Of a stretch of DNA of 64,000 nucleotides, positions 36,337 to 50,139 are shown one piece after another. This DNA comes from Ciona savignyi (Eukaryota > Chordata > Ascidiacea > Phlebobranchia > Cionidae): assembly GCA_000149265.1 (NCBI GenBank), contig CH001992.1:289019-353018 (forward strand), written 5' to 3'. Each line of letters starts with the position of its first letter. Positions within the stretch are counted from its first letter, which is position 1. The position numbers were made by a program, and so were the translations under genes. Under the pieces are notes generated by a model. The model was not told the origin of the DNA, searched no databases, and worked only from the letters and a program-made list of their open reading frames with translations.

Positions 36337-39300
36337 AGTATGAACACGTTTTCTCTATTTTCGGTGCTGAAGCTCTGGCGTGCCCTCAAGACCATGCAAG
36401 ACCACCGTTCCTCTATTGAAAGAGAACTGCTGAGAGAAAGAAAGAGAACTTGATAAGAGTGAGAGAATTAAAAGATACTAGAGAGAGAGCAGGGGAAGTT
36501 ACAGTTCGGACGAGAATGTAAAAATGGTGGAGATGAGTCCGGTTCGTCGCTAAAAAAATCAGTTCGTCGTTGACTAACTCCAGGACGCTTGAATCCAGAT
36601 CATAGGATGAGAGATTATTCCTTGACATCCTTATTCTGGCATATCCTGCGCTGTTGTACCTTAGGGGAAGAATAGTTTCACACAATTAAGGCAAAGAAGA
36701 CGAACGTCAGTTATTGGTTGCCACAACAAGGTGTTATAACTTTCCTGTCATACCAAATAATACTGCAATAAAGGTAAGTAATATACCGTTCGTCGATTTT
36801 TACCAGTGTTAAATACACCGTACGAGTTTTAAGATATGGTAGACCGTTTCTAACTTTATTTGGCTTCTAGCCAACTGTTTTGGAATTACATCTCGTAATG
36901 TTTTATCAAAACACTTTTACAAATTGCTTGTGAGCTTTTTGTTATTTAACTTAACAAGCGGAAAATGTTAAACTACTTTGCCGTGACCAATAGCCGGAGT
37001 ACAATATGATCATTATCAGAAATATGCAACGTGATTACCGCACTGGCATATCCGCATAGGCTCGAGGCGGAATAGCTTTCATTTTATTTGTATTGAAACT
37101 TTGTCAGTAGCGGTAATAGGAAACTAATTTCCGTTGTTAATTGATGGTTTAGCAGTCTGTTATAGAATGGAAGCGTATGAATAAGAGCCAAGACGTTACC
37201 GTCTTAAAATTGTTTAGTTACTTAAAACTAGCTTTAACTAACGTTCTAATATCGAGTTTGCTTAACCGTAGGGTGTTGCTGGTAATTCAAACCACACTGC
37301 AACAAATTTAAAGCAACTTGAAGCGTAAATTGTTCGTATTGAAGTCTTATTATAGCATTAGATTTCTGTAGTATTTGCAGGACGGGATTTCATATTTTTC
37401 TCTTACTTCACTTTGTGTGACGTGTGTATCTCTTTAATTGTTGTTTTTATTGCTGTAATTGTTTGTTACGTCATAATGTTTATGACAGCGCAGGTGGGAA
37501 ATGTTGATAGCTCTGCAATTATAGGACTCGGACGATATATCTCCTATTTAGATCGGTTTACATCTGCCGAACTCTAATTGGCAACTTATAATCTTGTCAT
37601 TTTTCAGTATTCAATGAGCAATAAAAGCGTTTGAAATCGCGGTGAAATATAACTGCGAAACAGTCATACTAATTAATTTAATAGATTTCAAGTTTCGGCA
37701 TTTTTGGGTCGCACATATTTTTTTGCTCAAGGTTAAGTTTAGTTTATTTGCGCTCTTAAGTTACAGTAATAAAGATTACGTGAAAGAATAAAAGAGGCAG
37801 AAAAATACTAATTTACAGCAGTTAAAACAAGCAATTAAATACGAAATTATAACTTATATAAAAACTAGTTTGGCAAAAGTTCTAAATAAGGCAAATTAAG
37901 ATTAACAATAATAATTCATTAAACGTGTACAAAGCGCAGCCCAATACTCAGGAGAGTCTGGTCAACGGTTGGAAATTTAAGTTATTTCTATATATATATA
38001 TACTGTTCATAATTATGATGTAACTTTTATTTCAGGGACTCAAGAAAACTAGTCAACGTGACTCAAATGGCCAGTGGCAAACTTTGATTCATAAATTTTT
38101 CCTGAAACGTTTTTACTAAGTTTAAAACACAAATTTATAGTTAACCAAGGCCCTTAACTTTAGTAGCATATAGCAATAACAGAAACTGTTTCAATCGAAT
38201 GACTAAAACTCTCTTTAACAAATAGCTGTTAAAACAAAGTAACTTTTGGCTCGATATTTCTGAAACAGCAATTATGGTGCTTTTTACACGTAAAAACGTA
38301 AACGCCGCAGTGCACCCTTATTAGCGTCTGTTTCTATACGGCGCGATAAAGTTAAATTTAATTATTGCCAATTTGCCACCTACATACTCAGTACAGGGTG
38401 ATACAATTATCGCCTAATTAACATATATTAGCTGAGAAAATTTGCTTTAGTGTTTCCCATATAACCTAATTTCGACAGGTCAATTCTTCGTACCAGCAAT
38501 TTCCGGTCGCATAAAACGTTATCTTTGTTATTTTAGCACTATATAATAAAGCGTAAATCGAATATGTTTATTAGGAGTTTTTTTTATTATATCTTTTTTT
38601 GGTATGTATTGGTTAGGTTAGGTTAGGGTTAAACAACTAAAAAAGTTATAGTTTTTTTAAAATCATTAAATTAAAAATGTCTACAATGTAAGTACTGCTC
38701 AATACCTACACAGAGTATCTCACGTAATGATTACATAAGCAACTCAAAAAGAATGCCGCCTCTACTTGAAAATCAACTTTTTTCTAAGACCTGAGTTTAG
38801 AGCGGTTAGTTGGTGTTGGTCGAACAACGTGACATTATCTACATTGCTTTGTAATCTTACGATGATTTAATTGCAACAACACTTGTTAGGTCTGTGAAAA
38901 TGGCGCTACATTAATTCGTGTGACCAATTGTAGCGGTCAAATAATTTTAACAAAGGTCAAATAAACGTTTTCGTTTGAAAGTATAGATTCAAATCTAAGA
39001 ACTATTAGGGGTATTTGGTAATGTATACTGCTGTAACATTTATATCTATCCCCATAAGGTGTCGTATGGGCAATTCGGGGAACGGATGGCATACAGACGA
39101 ATAGTCAGACTGTCTTTTTAAATCATGTTGTTGTCAAACCACTTTTTATGGGAAATGAGCATAAAAAGTTTCAGAGCTAAATCACGTCCTTGAAATTGCG
39201 CAAACATCGGCGAGCAGCACATTCAAAATGACAAGTTAATTTCCACCATATTATCGCAATAGCCCGCTAAATAGAAGCAAAACATCAGTATGGCAGAACA

Positions 39301-42300
39301 TAACACTATATTTATTTACCCCAAACTCAACCAGGACATCTTATATTAATCACCCTGAATTGTACGTAGACTACGTAATATTGAATAGCACTAAAATCGA
39401 CAATAAACCCATCCACAACCTAACCCTTAGGACCAATTATGGTAATTCTATTATTAGATAATGGAAATTCAGAACATGTCCAATTAAGAAAATTATTTTT
39501 TTTAAATATGCAAGGAAAATGTTGGTGGGTATGTTAGTTTAGGGCAAGAATTTGTGTTAAAACCTTGTCAACATTTCAATCAAATATATCAATATCCAAA
39601 AGTCTGGCGGTTTCACTTATTTAATATATTAGTATATTCAAGTACCCAGATCTAAATAACTAGAATAAATTTACTTTAAAAAGTAACTAAAATGAAAAAG
39701 AGTTGATTTGGACAGATTCAGACGATAACTGTTTAAAGCAGCCAATTGTTCTATATATTCAACTCACAATCTAAACGATTTTCGTCTTCTCGGATTTAAT
39801 CCGATTACGTGGCACGTTTGTTTGACTCCGGAACAGACATGCCGAAAGACAACGTGTAATTTTCCATTCAACCTTTTGTTTAACGTCACGTATTTTAACT
39901 AAATTAAAATGATTGGCCAAGCGAATCCTGGTGCAATTAAAAGTAATGCGAATGTTGTGCTTTGTACTTCGATTTTTAATTGGTTCGATTTAACATTGAA
40001 AACAAGGTGCGTGGTAGAATGCCATGACAGTTTATGCAATAGTTTCAATGTGTTCGCATACATTTCCACGTTGTCTTGAAAATTGCGGGTTTTAATTGTC
40101 TGTGAACTAGTGGAACCGGTGGCCGAATTCACGACATATCTCGTCCATTGACCACGCGCTAACAAGGTAGATGTGTTCTCACACAACGTAATTGTCTGGA
40201 AAGTACTTCGAACATGAAGATGTTTGTTCTTTGCATTGACAGTTTATAATGGAATTTTGCTGCTAAATGTCCATTCATATATCGGGTAGGTAAAAATACC
40301 GATTAAAAAATTAACCTAATTAAAATATTTGTTTTTTTTCTTGCGCTTCAGTCCTATTGTTTTGACGTCATAACAACACGCACTGATCACGCAGATATAA
40401 TCTGTAGCACGCGGTGAACCTGTGGCTGAATGTCGCGTTGAACGTAAAACATTCTGATTGGCTGGTGATTGGATAATGCGTCGGATCACGAGACCCGCAG
40501 CATAACTTTCAACTTGCGGACAGTTTATCCAAAAACCGGTTCTGCGCGTGCTTCGTCCATTTTTGATTGCCAATTAACGGTGTCTGACAAACGACTCATC
40601 AAACCTATGCAGGTTATTGGGCTTTCCATAAAGCTTAGAACTACGTCGACCATGTCAACAACTGTGTAGAAGAAATAGTATATCCGCAATTCTAAGGTTT
40701 AAGTGTCTTTGATCGGCTAACCTGGTCATTTAGATTTTGTTCTTGCAAATCAATTATCTGATACGTGGTTCGCTTTCCCGTTTGCTTAATAACGTCTGGT
40801 ATGTCGGATGTCGCAACGTATGCTTACATTTCGTACCAGTCAGAATCAGAACAAGGTGACACACCCGTAGTCAGACTTACAAATAATGCACAGCCAATTA
40901 TAATACATTCGGAATTTGCTATTTGTTTAAAATTGTGTTCTTATTAAAAGGTAACGTTAACTATGTGTTTTGTAAAAATCATTTTCTTAAACGTAAAATA
41001 AACAAAATATATATTTTTTGTTTTTTATTATTTTTTTTTCAAAATTTCCGTAATAACCTAAAATTATTTTTTAACTAAATAGATAAACACGGGGTCTATG
41101 GGTTTACATTAGAATACCAGTTTGAATTCTATGTGAACTTGTGCGCGTAATCGCCATAACAAAAAATGGGATATACAAAAATTTGTGTATGTTCGTATCC
41201 GGCACTTCAATAAAAAAGGTAGTTTTGTTTATCGAAATCGGTTGTTTGTTTAAATGTTTGCTGTGTGACGTGTAAAGTGGCATCCGTGGGAGTTCTGGTG
41301 ACCGTGAGAATGTTACATGGAGCAGATTGATCTGCAAATTGCTAGTTTTCTTAGTTTTCTATTACTAGCTTTGCAAACAAACGCACTAGATTACCCAGTT
41401 ACAAAATTCCTCCCACGGGACAAATTCCGGGACTGTGGGTTTTAATGTTATCAAACCACTATAGATTATAGAAAAATACTACTTCAACTTTCTACAAATG
41501 CACGTTCTTTAATGTTCGAACGATTTTCCGATAAGATGAGCTAAAACTGGGCTTATCACACTGAATCTGAACTGATTTGGGCTTATCCGTCGATTCGCGA
41601 TTTGGCTTATAAGTTTACTGAATGTGTCAGTGATTTTTTTTATTTATGCTATTTTTCTGGGTGAAGTTGATTCTTTTCGTAACGTCCCAGTCTTTAATCA
41701 AGTACCGCAAGTCAAACACATACTGTTTTAACGCTACCAGCAAAAATTATACATGGCCGGTTAAAACCACGAGGGCATACATATAGTTTGTTACGATTAA
41801 ATTATTCGTAACCTGTCAGAGCGTCAACCAAATGGTCATGGGATCGGTACTAACAGCTAACTAGTTAGTAGTGTCCTCGGGCACTTTGGTTAAATGAAGC
41901 AAAGAAATAAAGTAAAAATGACTCCTTTATTAATATAAGGCTACTTCAGAAGGCTCTCGACTACATTTACAACATAAATTAGTTTGAAGTTTTATACATT
42001 TTCTCATATTTCTTAACCCGATGATGAACATGACTTTCCCGTTTCTTTTACTTTTTTACCAGACTATGTTTCGAAGCCATGATGCACATGTTGCTAAGAC
42101 CGCTTTGTACATAATTCGGTACATGTGTGGGTTGCTTTAACCATGCGGCCAAACGTCCTGTCAGATACAGTACCACTGTTTACGCGTCTCTGCTGGTGCT
42201 ATATTTTATTATATTCCCGTCGTTAGGTGGCGCAAGTTTACTAACACGTCGTTACGTAACCCGACCCAATACACATTCCTTGTTCGGTTATGTGACCTAA

Positions 42301-44030
42301 TTGTTAACGCCACCTATACATATACAATTATATAAACTTTAGTAACATGCCCATCATTGTCAACATGTTTGCAATAATCTTTGAATAGATTATTTAATAT
42401 ACAGATGTGAACGAATCGTGGTGTTTAAGCCCAAGAAATTTTGCCTGGTGCGGAATTAATTGTAACATTAAATGAATACTTGCCGTATATCAATTCTTGC
42501 TTTTTTAGAAACTAAATTTCCGAAGGTGCAATACTTTCTCTTGACAAGAGGTGAATTCTAAACTGTCCGACACGAAAAAGCTAAAGGAAGGCTAAGAAGA
42601 TAAGTATAGAGAAACGGCACACTAAAATGAAGATTAGGGTATTTGGGCTTAAGTTAGAGATAGAGTGAGATCTGGAGTTAAGAGTAGTGTTTGGGGCAGG
42701 TTTAGACTTAGTTTTCATAATTTTAGTGAATAGGTCCCACCCTTCCCTCCTTTCAGTGTTGTCACACGCAGCTGAAAATGACCAAATCACAAAGAGAATA
42801 TCATTCATCTAATAATGTGTTTTGGGTTTTTCCTCCATGAAAGTTAAAGGTTTTACATCCATGAATGGTATACAGCTTTTCGACACTATTTACTTTTATT
42901 ATAACTACCTGTAGCTAATCTAAACGAAAGTAGGTCTACATATAATACATATAAAACAAGATTTTAATTATACATCTGGATATATGTTTTTTTGTTAAAA
43001 ATAAGCCTCTATCGCCCGATCTGAATATTTGTCGTTTATCATGATTTAGTTTGGTCGTCTGCGGTAAAGCTTTAAATTGTAGGCTGCTTCAAAGAAATAT
43101 TCGTCCAGAAGCCAACTTACAGTTTGACTGGTAATTGGTGATCTATTGTAAGCTGGGTTTATACGGATGAGAATGGCAATTTCGAAAGTCTGCCAGTCCT
43201 GACGCCGATATTTCTCGATCCTCGATTTTGACGTATACTGACGTCATAATAACGAATCAAGATAGAACAATTCGCAGTCCAGTGTCGCGGTGGGGAGATT
43301 TTGTCAGCGTTCTGGCCGTTCTCAATTCTCTGAAAATAAATGACTAAATAACAAGTCTGAGTAATACACAAATAACTAATCTTCATTGTTGGTCTGCGTG
43401 TGGCGTGCAAAGTGCTAACAAGTCATCTTAAATGTTTTTTTTGATAGAATTACGAAATACTTGTTCTTTCTACAGACCAAATTTCGAAACAATACTGTTC
43501 GGGCGTAACGTGGCTGTCACGGGGCCTTCTATTTGTACATATTATCTTATAGGGAATATAAAAATCGCGGTCATTATCATTCGCTTCTGCTGGAACGCCT
43601 TAAATATCGTGACCGATCGAGGTACAGGCACCTACCTACATGTGTAAACAAATAATTATAACTAATTTCTAATTGACCGCCGAGTAGCGGCACTAATCAA
43701 GTGGGTTGTAGAGAAATTAACAATTATCGCCATTATACGTCTTGGAAATTCAGGTATTGCGTCATAACTCATTATCGAAAATTCCCTGTAATTTTAACGG
43801 CGTGCTGCCCTTAGTTTGTATACACACGACTCTTTGTTGAATGCGTGGGTTTATATAACACACAATTAAAAGTCGTGTCTGTTTCTCGAAATTTATTTTC
43901 TTTAACCGTGGTTCTAATTGGTGTCTTATCTAAAAATATCAACTATTTTTCAAAGAGAAACTTATATTTCCCTAACCACTCTTTTGCCTAGGGGCGGAAG
44001 ACGTAAAAAAGTATCTTCGCTCAACATTGT
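36337..44030. other. gene-poor intergenic region
   Basis: No recognisable coding exon on either strand. It contains a GA-rich stretch (about 36417-36500), the small repeat at 42581-42753, short TA runs (about 37990) and a short (GGTTA)n run at 38611-38630. Frames at 39899-40186 and 40316-40573 (-) are compositionally random. Confidence 0.5.
42581..42753. repeat. small AAAAGGAGG repeat, copy 3
   Basis: The reverse complement reads GGAGGGAAGGGTGGGACC, CTAAAATTATGAAAACTAAG, CTGCCCCAAACACTA, AACTCCAGATCTCA and TTCATTTTAGTGTGCC, matching 5812-5975 in order and spacing. The open frame through it is therefore probably not a gene. Confidence 0.55.
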
Positions 44031-44281
44031 NNNNNNNNNNNNNNNNNNNNNNNNNNNNNNNNNNNNNNNNNNNNNNNNNNNNNNNNNNNNNNNNNNNNNN
44101 NNNNNNNNNNNNNNNNNNNNNNNNNNNNNNNNNNNNNNNNNNNNNNNNNNNNNNNNNNNNNNNNNNNNNNNNNNNNNNNNNNNNNNNNNNNNNNNNNNNN
44201 NNNNNNNNNNNNNNNNNNNNNNNNNNNNNNNNNNNNNNNNNNNNNNNNNNNNNNNNNNNNNNNNNNNNNNNNNNNNNNNNN
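44031..44281. other. assembly gap
   Basis: 251 consecutive N. Open frames reported through it are artefacts. The gap lies about 860 bases before the start codon of the 45.1-kb gene, so part of that gene's promoter or a 5' UTR exon may be missing. Confidence 0.99.
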
Positions 44282-45139
44282 TGTGAATTCATAAAAACGT
44301 TTCGTTAGCAGTGGTAAAGGTAGTTTTCTTGTAGTTTGGTGTTACTGTTCTCAAGTTGGTAAAACAAATAGAAGTTTAGATGGTCGTTTTGCGGTTTCGG
44401 AATGTGTTTTTTTTTTCATAAGTAGTCGCCACGTTTTGGATGTGGCTTTAGCATGGATAGTCAGATGACAAGTAGTTGGTTAATTGCTTGCGAGTTAAGT
44501 CAGTATCGTTTTGGTTTCAAGTTAAACTAGTCACCGCTTTTTACATAGCTGGTTGAAATTCAACCGGATAACGCAAGTTTTGCTTAAGGCGCTTACACGT
44601 TCGGCGATGGATGCACACCCTAATTTGTTATCAATGCATTTATAATTGCTGAATTAGAATCTATAGTGTAACTTGCAAAATACGGAAGGATATTTTATAG
44701 TTACAATGAAAAGAAATTATTAAGTATACCTATATATGTTTCAATCTATAAGTTTTCGATAAGTTTGTTTATCAGTCTGTGGTCAGCGGAGCTAATCCGT
44801 ACAAACTAAGTGTACACGTTCGACATGTTATTTGGCTGCAAAAATTTCGTGTTCAGTAAAGTTTTCTTTCAGGTTTTAAAGAAAAATGCAATATATATTT
44901 AAATGCATAAATGTAATGTTTTAACGTAAAGTTGTTGTGAAAAAATATTTAACACACATTTTTGATTTGCAGATTCGTCTTGGAACACTGATTGTCACGT
45001 GATAGGCTATTCCGCAAGGAATGTCATAGAGTCACGACGAAATCATTCTTATAATCGATGATATATTTTGTATCTGTGGTGAAGACCGTTTTATAGCTCG
45101 TGGACACGAGCAAGGCAAAGAAATACACAGCGAAGCAAC

Positions 45140-47513
45140 ATGAGTTTAAAAAGTGTACGCAAAGCCGTGCGCACCTTTCTTGGGGTAAAAAAGAAGACGA
45201 ACGATAGTGTTTCACATCATCCACCTACATCGAACTCGAACCTCCGAGATAACCGCAGAAGATTTGGGAGCGAAACTGCCCTCGGTGAGAGGCGGGATCA
45301 GAGGTCTCTTCCTCGTCGATCTAATTCCAGTGTTGAGGGTGTCAGGTCGTCTACATTGCCCCGAGCGACCCGGGAACGCATCGAAGAGTGGAACCGAAAC
45401 GCGTGTCCCGATGATGCGAGTAGCCAAGAAGAATTCATGCGACGGACAATCTCTGGGTCGTCAAGGAGATCCGGCTCTAGACTTAGATCCTCTCAATCAA
45501 TGAGCTCATTTGATACTCGGCAGCGCAAACCTCACAGAGACAGTCGCTTCCAGGACGTCATTTTAACGAGTAGGAGAAAGTCGAATCGAGATTTGGGCTC
45601 CATTAACTTGTACAGAAATGAGGGGATCACTGAAAGTGGACTAGTTGAACCAACCTCTCCTAATGAAAGATTTACTGCCTCTGTCTCGAGCCGGGACGAC
45701 ATCAGGCGTGATATGAGTAAGACACTACCAGCTACGAGGTTCCTCGTTTTCAATGCCGAGGTCGAACGATGCTAGAAGTCGAACAATCAGTCACTCATCA
45801 ATGGCAAGCGAACGATCTAGTAAGCTGTATGGAAAAGCTTGAGAAAATGAGCAGGCAGCTTAATAAAGCCACAATGGTTTCGCAACAAAACGAAAAATTC
45901 GAGTCGAATCCCTGAACAACTCGCAGCTAAACGTCCATACCAGAGGTCTAAATCCACAGGTAAACATTAATTCTGTCCTTTTTGGGATTCATGTGAATAA
46001 TCAATTAACCTTAATTTTACATAAAAATCAGGTTTAGTGGCCATGAGAAATCGAGTTTTATTAATGTTCATGTCACCTCCCAAGTAAATCGGGGGAAAAC
46101 ACGGAAAAGTTATCACACGGCAATTATCTAATATCTCTCGTTCATTATCCGGCTACCGAAATCTATTTGTGTTTAGTTTAACGCAAATTGCGCAAAAAGA
46201 ACCTCGTTTCTAAAGGGTTAACCATTAATCCACTAGGTTTAGGTGAAATTTTCTAAGTCCTTCTTACTTACACTGTTTCTCACAACAAAAATGTCATGTT
46301 TTAATCAAATTGTCAATTGCAGGAACGTTTAAATTCAGTCGATTCCAAAAAGCCTCATCGGACAGAATCAAAACGTGAGATCCTATCCAACATTAAAACT
46401 GTGGACGATGGCCGAGATCAAGAAAACATTAATTTGAGCAACAAAATTAACCCGCCATCCAGACCTAAAAGTTCGAGCACTTTACCGCGGCGACGAGTTC
46501 CTGCCGACTGGAATGTCGAAGTCGATAGAAAGCCGCGTTTGATGGACAAACAGCACCATCTGAGATCCGACAGTCTCAGCTCCGGTTATTCCAGTGCAAG
46601 TGGGAGCCCTAACTCAAGAAACCGATCCAGTCAGGAGGAAGACGAGCGGTCCATTTCAATGTGTTCCTATGCCAGTCACGGTTACCCACAGGAGCAGCAA
46701 CTAAGGCATCACGAACCGATGTACCAAGATGAAGGCATCTACGGTTATGGATCGTACGGTTACCCGTCGTCCAGCATATACGAGGACGAACTGCAGCAGC
46801 ACAACGGATGGTTTTATTTACCGTCACATCAAACTAACAACAGTTATCCATATTACCCTCAAAGTCAGCAGTACCACCAAATGCCGCATTATCCGATTCA
46901 ATATCCGTCCATGCAATACACTGGGGGAGAGGCTGTAAATATGTGTGATCAATCCTATCTCATGCCTCAATATCCAACGAATTACAATCAGCAGTGGGGT
47001 CCACAGAAGTACGGTGGGCTTACCGACTCTTTTCTGGACCCGACTGTGGCAGAAACTCCGCTTGCGGCTGCAATTTCAAGTACCAGGGTCCCGTCGCAAG
47101 ATTTCAGCTCTTGCGAGAGTCCCGATAGCTCGAGGTCCGACTGGAAAAAGTACGGCTCGTTTCGGTATCGCAACGGCGAAAAGACCATACTGTCGGGTGA
47201 CTCACGTCGGCGGAAAACCGTCCGATTTTCACAAACTGTGAAGCAACGGATTGAGACAGATGCGAGTGAGATGGAGGACTCGACTTCCATCATGAAAGGA
47301 TCTCATGAGGATGAAGAGGAAAAGCAATATGATGCACCGTCCGCATGGCGAGCGTCACCGGCTGATCCCAAACCGGGATGCAGAAACTCTTTATCTGAAC
47401 CGATTTACGAATTTCCGTCTGGTCACATAGAGAATTCGTGTATGTGCTCAGACTGCATTCTTGCAAGGCAGAGCTGCCAACTTCAGCCCGCCATGACTTA
47501 CGCTTATTACTAA
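45140..47513 (+). CDS. unrecognised Ser/Arg-rich then Tyr/Gln-rich protein, two coding exons, frame-disrupted
   Basis: The start MSLKSVRKAVRTFLGVKKKT is followed by a Ser/Arg-rich region with SLPRRS and STLPR repeats. The frame from 45140 ends at 45775. Coding-like sequence continues in a second frame (SFSMPRSNDARSRTISHSS), then a third (CMEKLEKMSRQLNKATMVSQ, coiled-coil-like), then back to the second (VESLNNSQLNVHTRGLNPQ) to a donor CACAG|GTAAAC at 45959. Exon 2 is 46323-47513 (acceptor AATTGCAG, phase 0): STLPRRR, SSGYSSASGSPNSRNRSS, a Tyr/Gln/Pro-rich middle, RRRKTVRFSQTV, and a C-terminus with two CxxC-spaced cysteines and TYAYY. AATAAA follows at 47594. A possible 5' UTR acceptor is at 44971. 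No family is recognised. The composition suggests a disordered cytoskeletal or junctional adaptor, an inference only. The frame changes may be assembly errors near short homopolymers, or real decay. Confidence 0.6.
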
Positions 47514-49814
47514 CCACTCGAATTGACATTGTTCACTTCTATTTAAATAAGGTACGCATCGTTAACGAAAAGGATTCTTCATTAAAGGAAAAGAATAAAT
47601 ACCACTGCAAATACCACACCTTTCACTTCTTATATTGTTAGCCGCAATGTGTATCCTTAAACATATACACAGATGAATTAAAGGCCCTGGGCCATACAAC
47701 ACAGTTGAAGAGCGGAGACTGAATTTCCTTTGTATGTATTTTAGCACATGACGTGTTTTTGTCGTTGAGGTTGCTGTCCAGTTTATTTTATCGTTTTATG
47801 TCGAATTCGCACCGCATTCCTATATAGCACTTGCTGAAAGAGATTATATAGCTACTTTTCACCGTGTACCGTGCAATTTTGGTTGTTTTATTGCATGCCA
47901 AGCAGCATAATTCGCATGTTCGTGTATTCCTTCGCCGTAACCATTAATGTCCCTATAATTTCCTTGTAATTTGCTAACACTCAAGCATGGTTTAAATTGT
48001 TGCCCATTTTGCTTTATACGCAACTCACTGAAGCATTATTTCAAAATATATAGAGTGTCATAAATTGTGCAACGATCATATAGTTTAAGTTATAAAATGG
48101 TCCGGCCTACTCGGAACTAATTTAAAAGAAGTAAATCAGCTTTTGTTTTTACGAAAATTTATAGCTATGATAAGGAGAAAGTCATATCAGCCATGTAATA
48201 AGATGTGACACGTAGTTACGATATAAAAATGTACGATATGATTGATGCGTAGTTGACTAATAGCCAATAATCGGGTGCACACCGACGCTATGGTAATATA
48301 TAAAATTGCTTATCTAAAACTGTGTATGGATTTTGATAAAACGGCACAAAGCAAATATTGCTTCTGTATTTCTGCGGTGCTTTTCTTATTAACAAGTTTT
48401 TAGTTTATTACTTTTTCGTTCCCTTAGAACAAAAATATGTCTTCCATCAAAATCTATACAAAATTCTCAGCCAATAATGTTTAAAAAAATTAACTTCACA
48501 TTGTTAAACTTACAATAACAATTCAAATATTTTTTTTTTGCTTTTAGTAACAGTGATTTTTGCTTTTAACCCAATTTATTTTAGGGTCTTTGCAATAATG
48601 TTTGTTTGTGGTTCATTTGCGATAATACTATATGTTCGACACTTTGAGTCTTTATGCATATTGATTGATTTGATAACTTGTTTAAAGAGCGTAACATTTT
48701 TCACAATTTCCCGATTAAATCTGATCTTTATTATCGATGGCATTCGTCATTTATTTGTTACATGTCTCGGTTTATATTTTCCCTTTCGTCTTTTAGCCAT
48801 GAGGTTATATAGGTAAACATATATTGGTGAGTTAATGCTTCTTCTTTCTATTACCCGTACAGGTCATAGGATCAAAACCAGTCGCAAGCCTGTCGATTTT
48901 ATTTATATCGATTTATTTGTACAAGACTGGACATTGCCTGAACCAGGTGGATTAATAGGTAGTAAAAAAACTAAAGAAAATCTCTTAATTATACACAAGA
49001 AAATAATAAAGTTAAAAAGAAAAAACAATAAAGTTAAAAAGAAAATGACACGTTGCCATGATGGTTCCTAAACATTTTGGCTTTTTTTGAATCTGACCCA
49101 TAAGAAAGTGGGTGAAGTGACCACTTTACTGAAAAGGATTAGACTATGAAAAAAGTGGGTGGTATATATCATTAGGCACATTTGAATATAAAGGCAACCT
49201 AAGTATTGGTTAAAATAATCGTTTCATCACGCACACTATAAGCATAACATAGGCCCCTTTTAAACATGTTTAATATTTTATTTTTCCAGGTAAATACAAA
49301 ATTAAAAAAAAGTTTTGTGTCTTCAGTCTTTAAGTTTAAAAAGAATGAGAGTGGTCAGAGCACAGAGGGCGGTTGCAAAATAAACTTGGTTGGACAGCTA
49401 TCTACGGAAAACAACTGATATGCTTCAGGTTTTTTTAATAGAGAAGTGCCCCTTACGTGCCCTATCTATCAACGTGGTCGATTAGCTCAAAAAGTAATGT
49501 TTTCCCCGATATGTTTGTTTGTAACGAAGCCAGCTTGTTTGCTTCTGGTAATTTAAGGTAGCCCTTAATTTTTTACCGCTACTAATATCGCTGGCTGCTA
49601 TTTTATAGTCGGCATTCATTCAAGTTATGGGCCGATAGTTTTTAGGGTGCACATTGTTTCTATCTTGTTTGGAGATTTATGTCACAACTCCCCAGTTCAT
49701 TTGTATCAAAGAAGATCCCATCTCATATGCATGATTAAAAGCATTGACCATTATTATTAATGGTTATTATTAATTAGAATCATTTGTTTCTAACTCGGCC
49801 CAAACTGCCATGTA

Positions 49815-50075
49815 GATGGTGTAGGCCTATAACCAATTAAGACCTCTGTAGCCTACACGGCAAAATGTGACAGATGGATCCCTCCTTAGTCATTGCTTTT
49901 AACAAGTGCTTTGCTGAGTAACAATGGTGGTGATTCCCCAATGTTTGTTTGCTTTGAAGCACCATTTTATAAGCTGTGCGCCGGTGTTTTCGTATGGTTG
50001 TAAAGTTTTGTAAGAGCTAAGCAGTGCTTTTTGAAATAAATGTGTTGAATGTGCATCTCTTACTATTTATTTTAA
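49815..50075 (+). repeat. dispersed ~250-bp repeat, copy 2
   Basis: Second copy of the 33.2-kb repeat in the same orientation. It starts at GATGGTGTAGGCCTATAACC and ends at GAATGTGCATCTCTTAC, with AATAAA before the last block. It lies about 1 kb upstream of the TMEM241-like gene and directly beside a possible LINE fragment. Confidence 0.7.
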
Positions 50076-50139
50076 TTTAGTTGTCGAAATCCTTCTGTAG
50101 TCCGCTATTTTTTGCGCTAACCATTTCTTCGGGGGGTTG

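Noticed and set aside
38611..38634. (GGTTA)n run resembling interstitial telomeric repeat
   Set aside because: Only about three units and not TTAGGG; likely chance or simple repeat.
39899..40573. Open frames on the minus strand (95 and 85 codons)
   Set aside because: No recognisable domain, no consistent splice sites linking them.
43918..44308. Open frames of about 100 codons over 43.9-44.3 kb
   Set aside because: Made open only by the N gap.
48538..48816. 92-codon hydrophobic open frame
   Set aside because: T-rich DNA gives Phe/Leu/Ile by composition; no splice partners or family motif.
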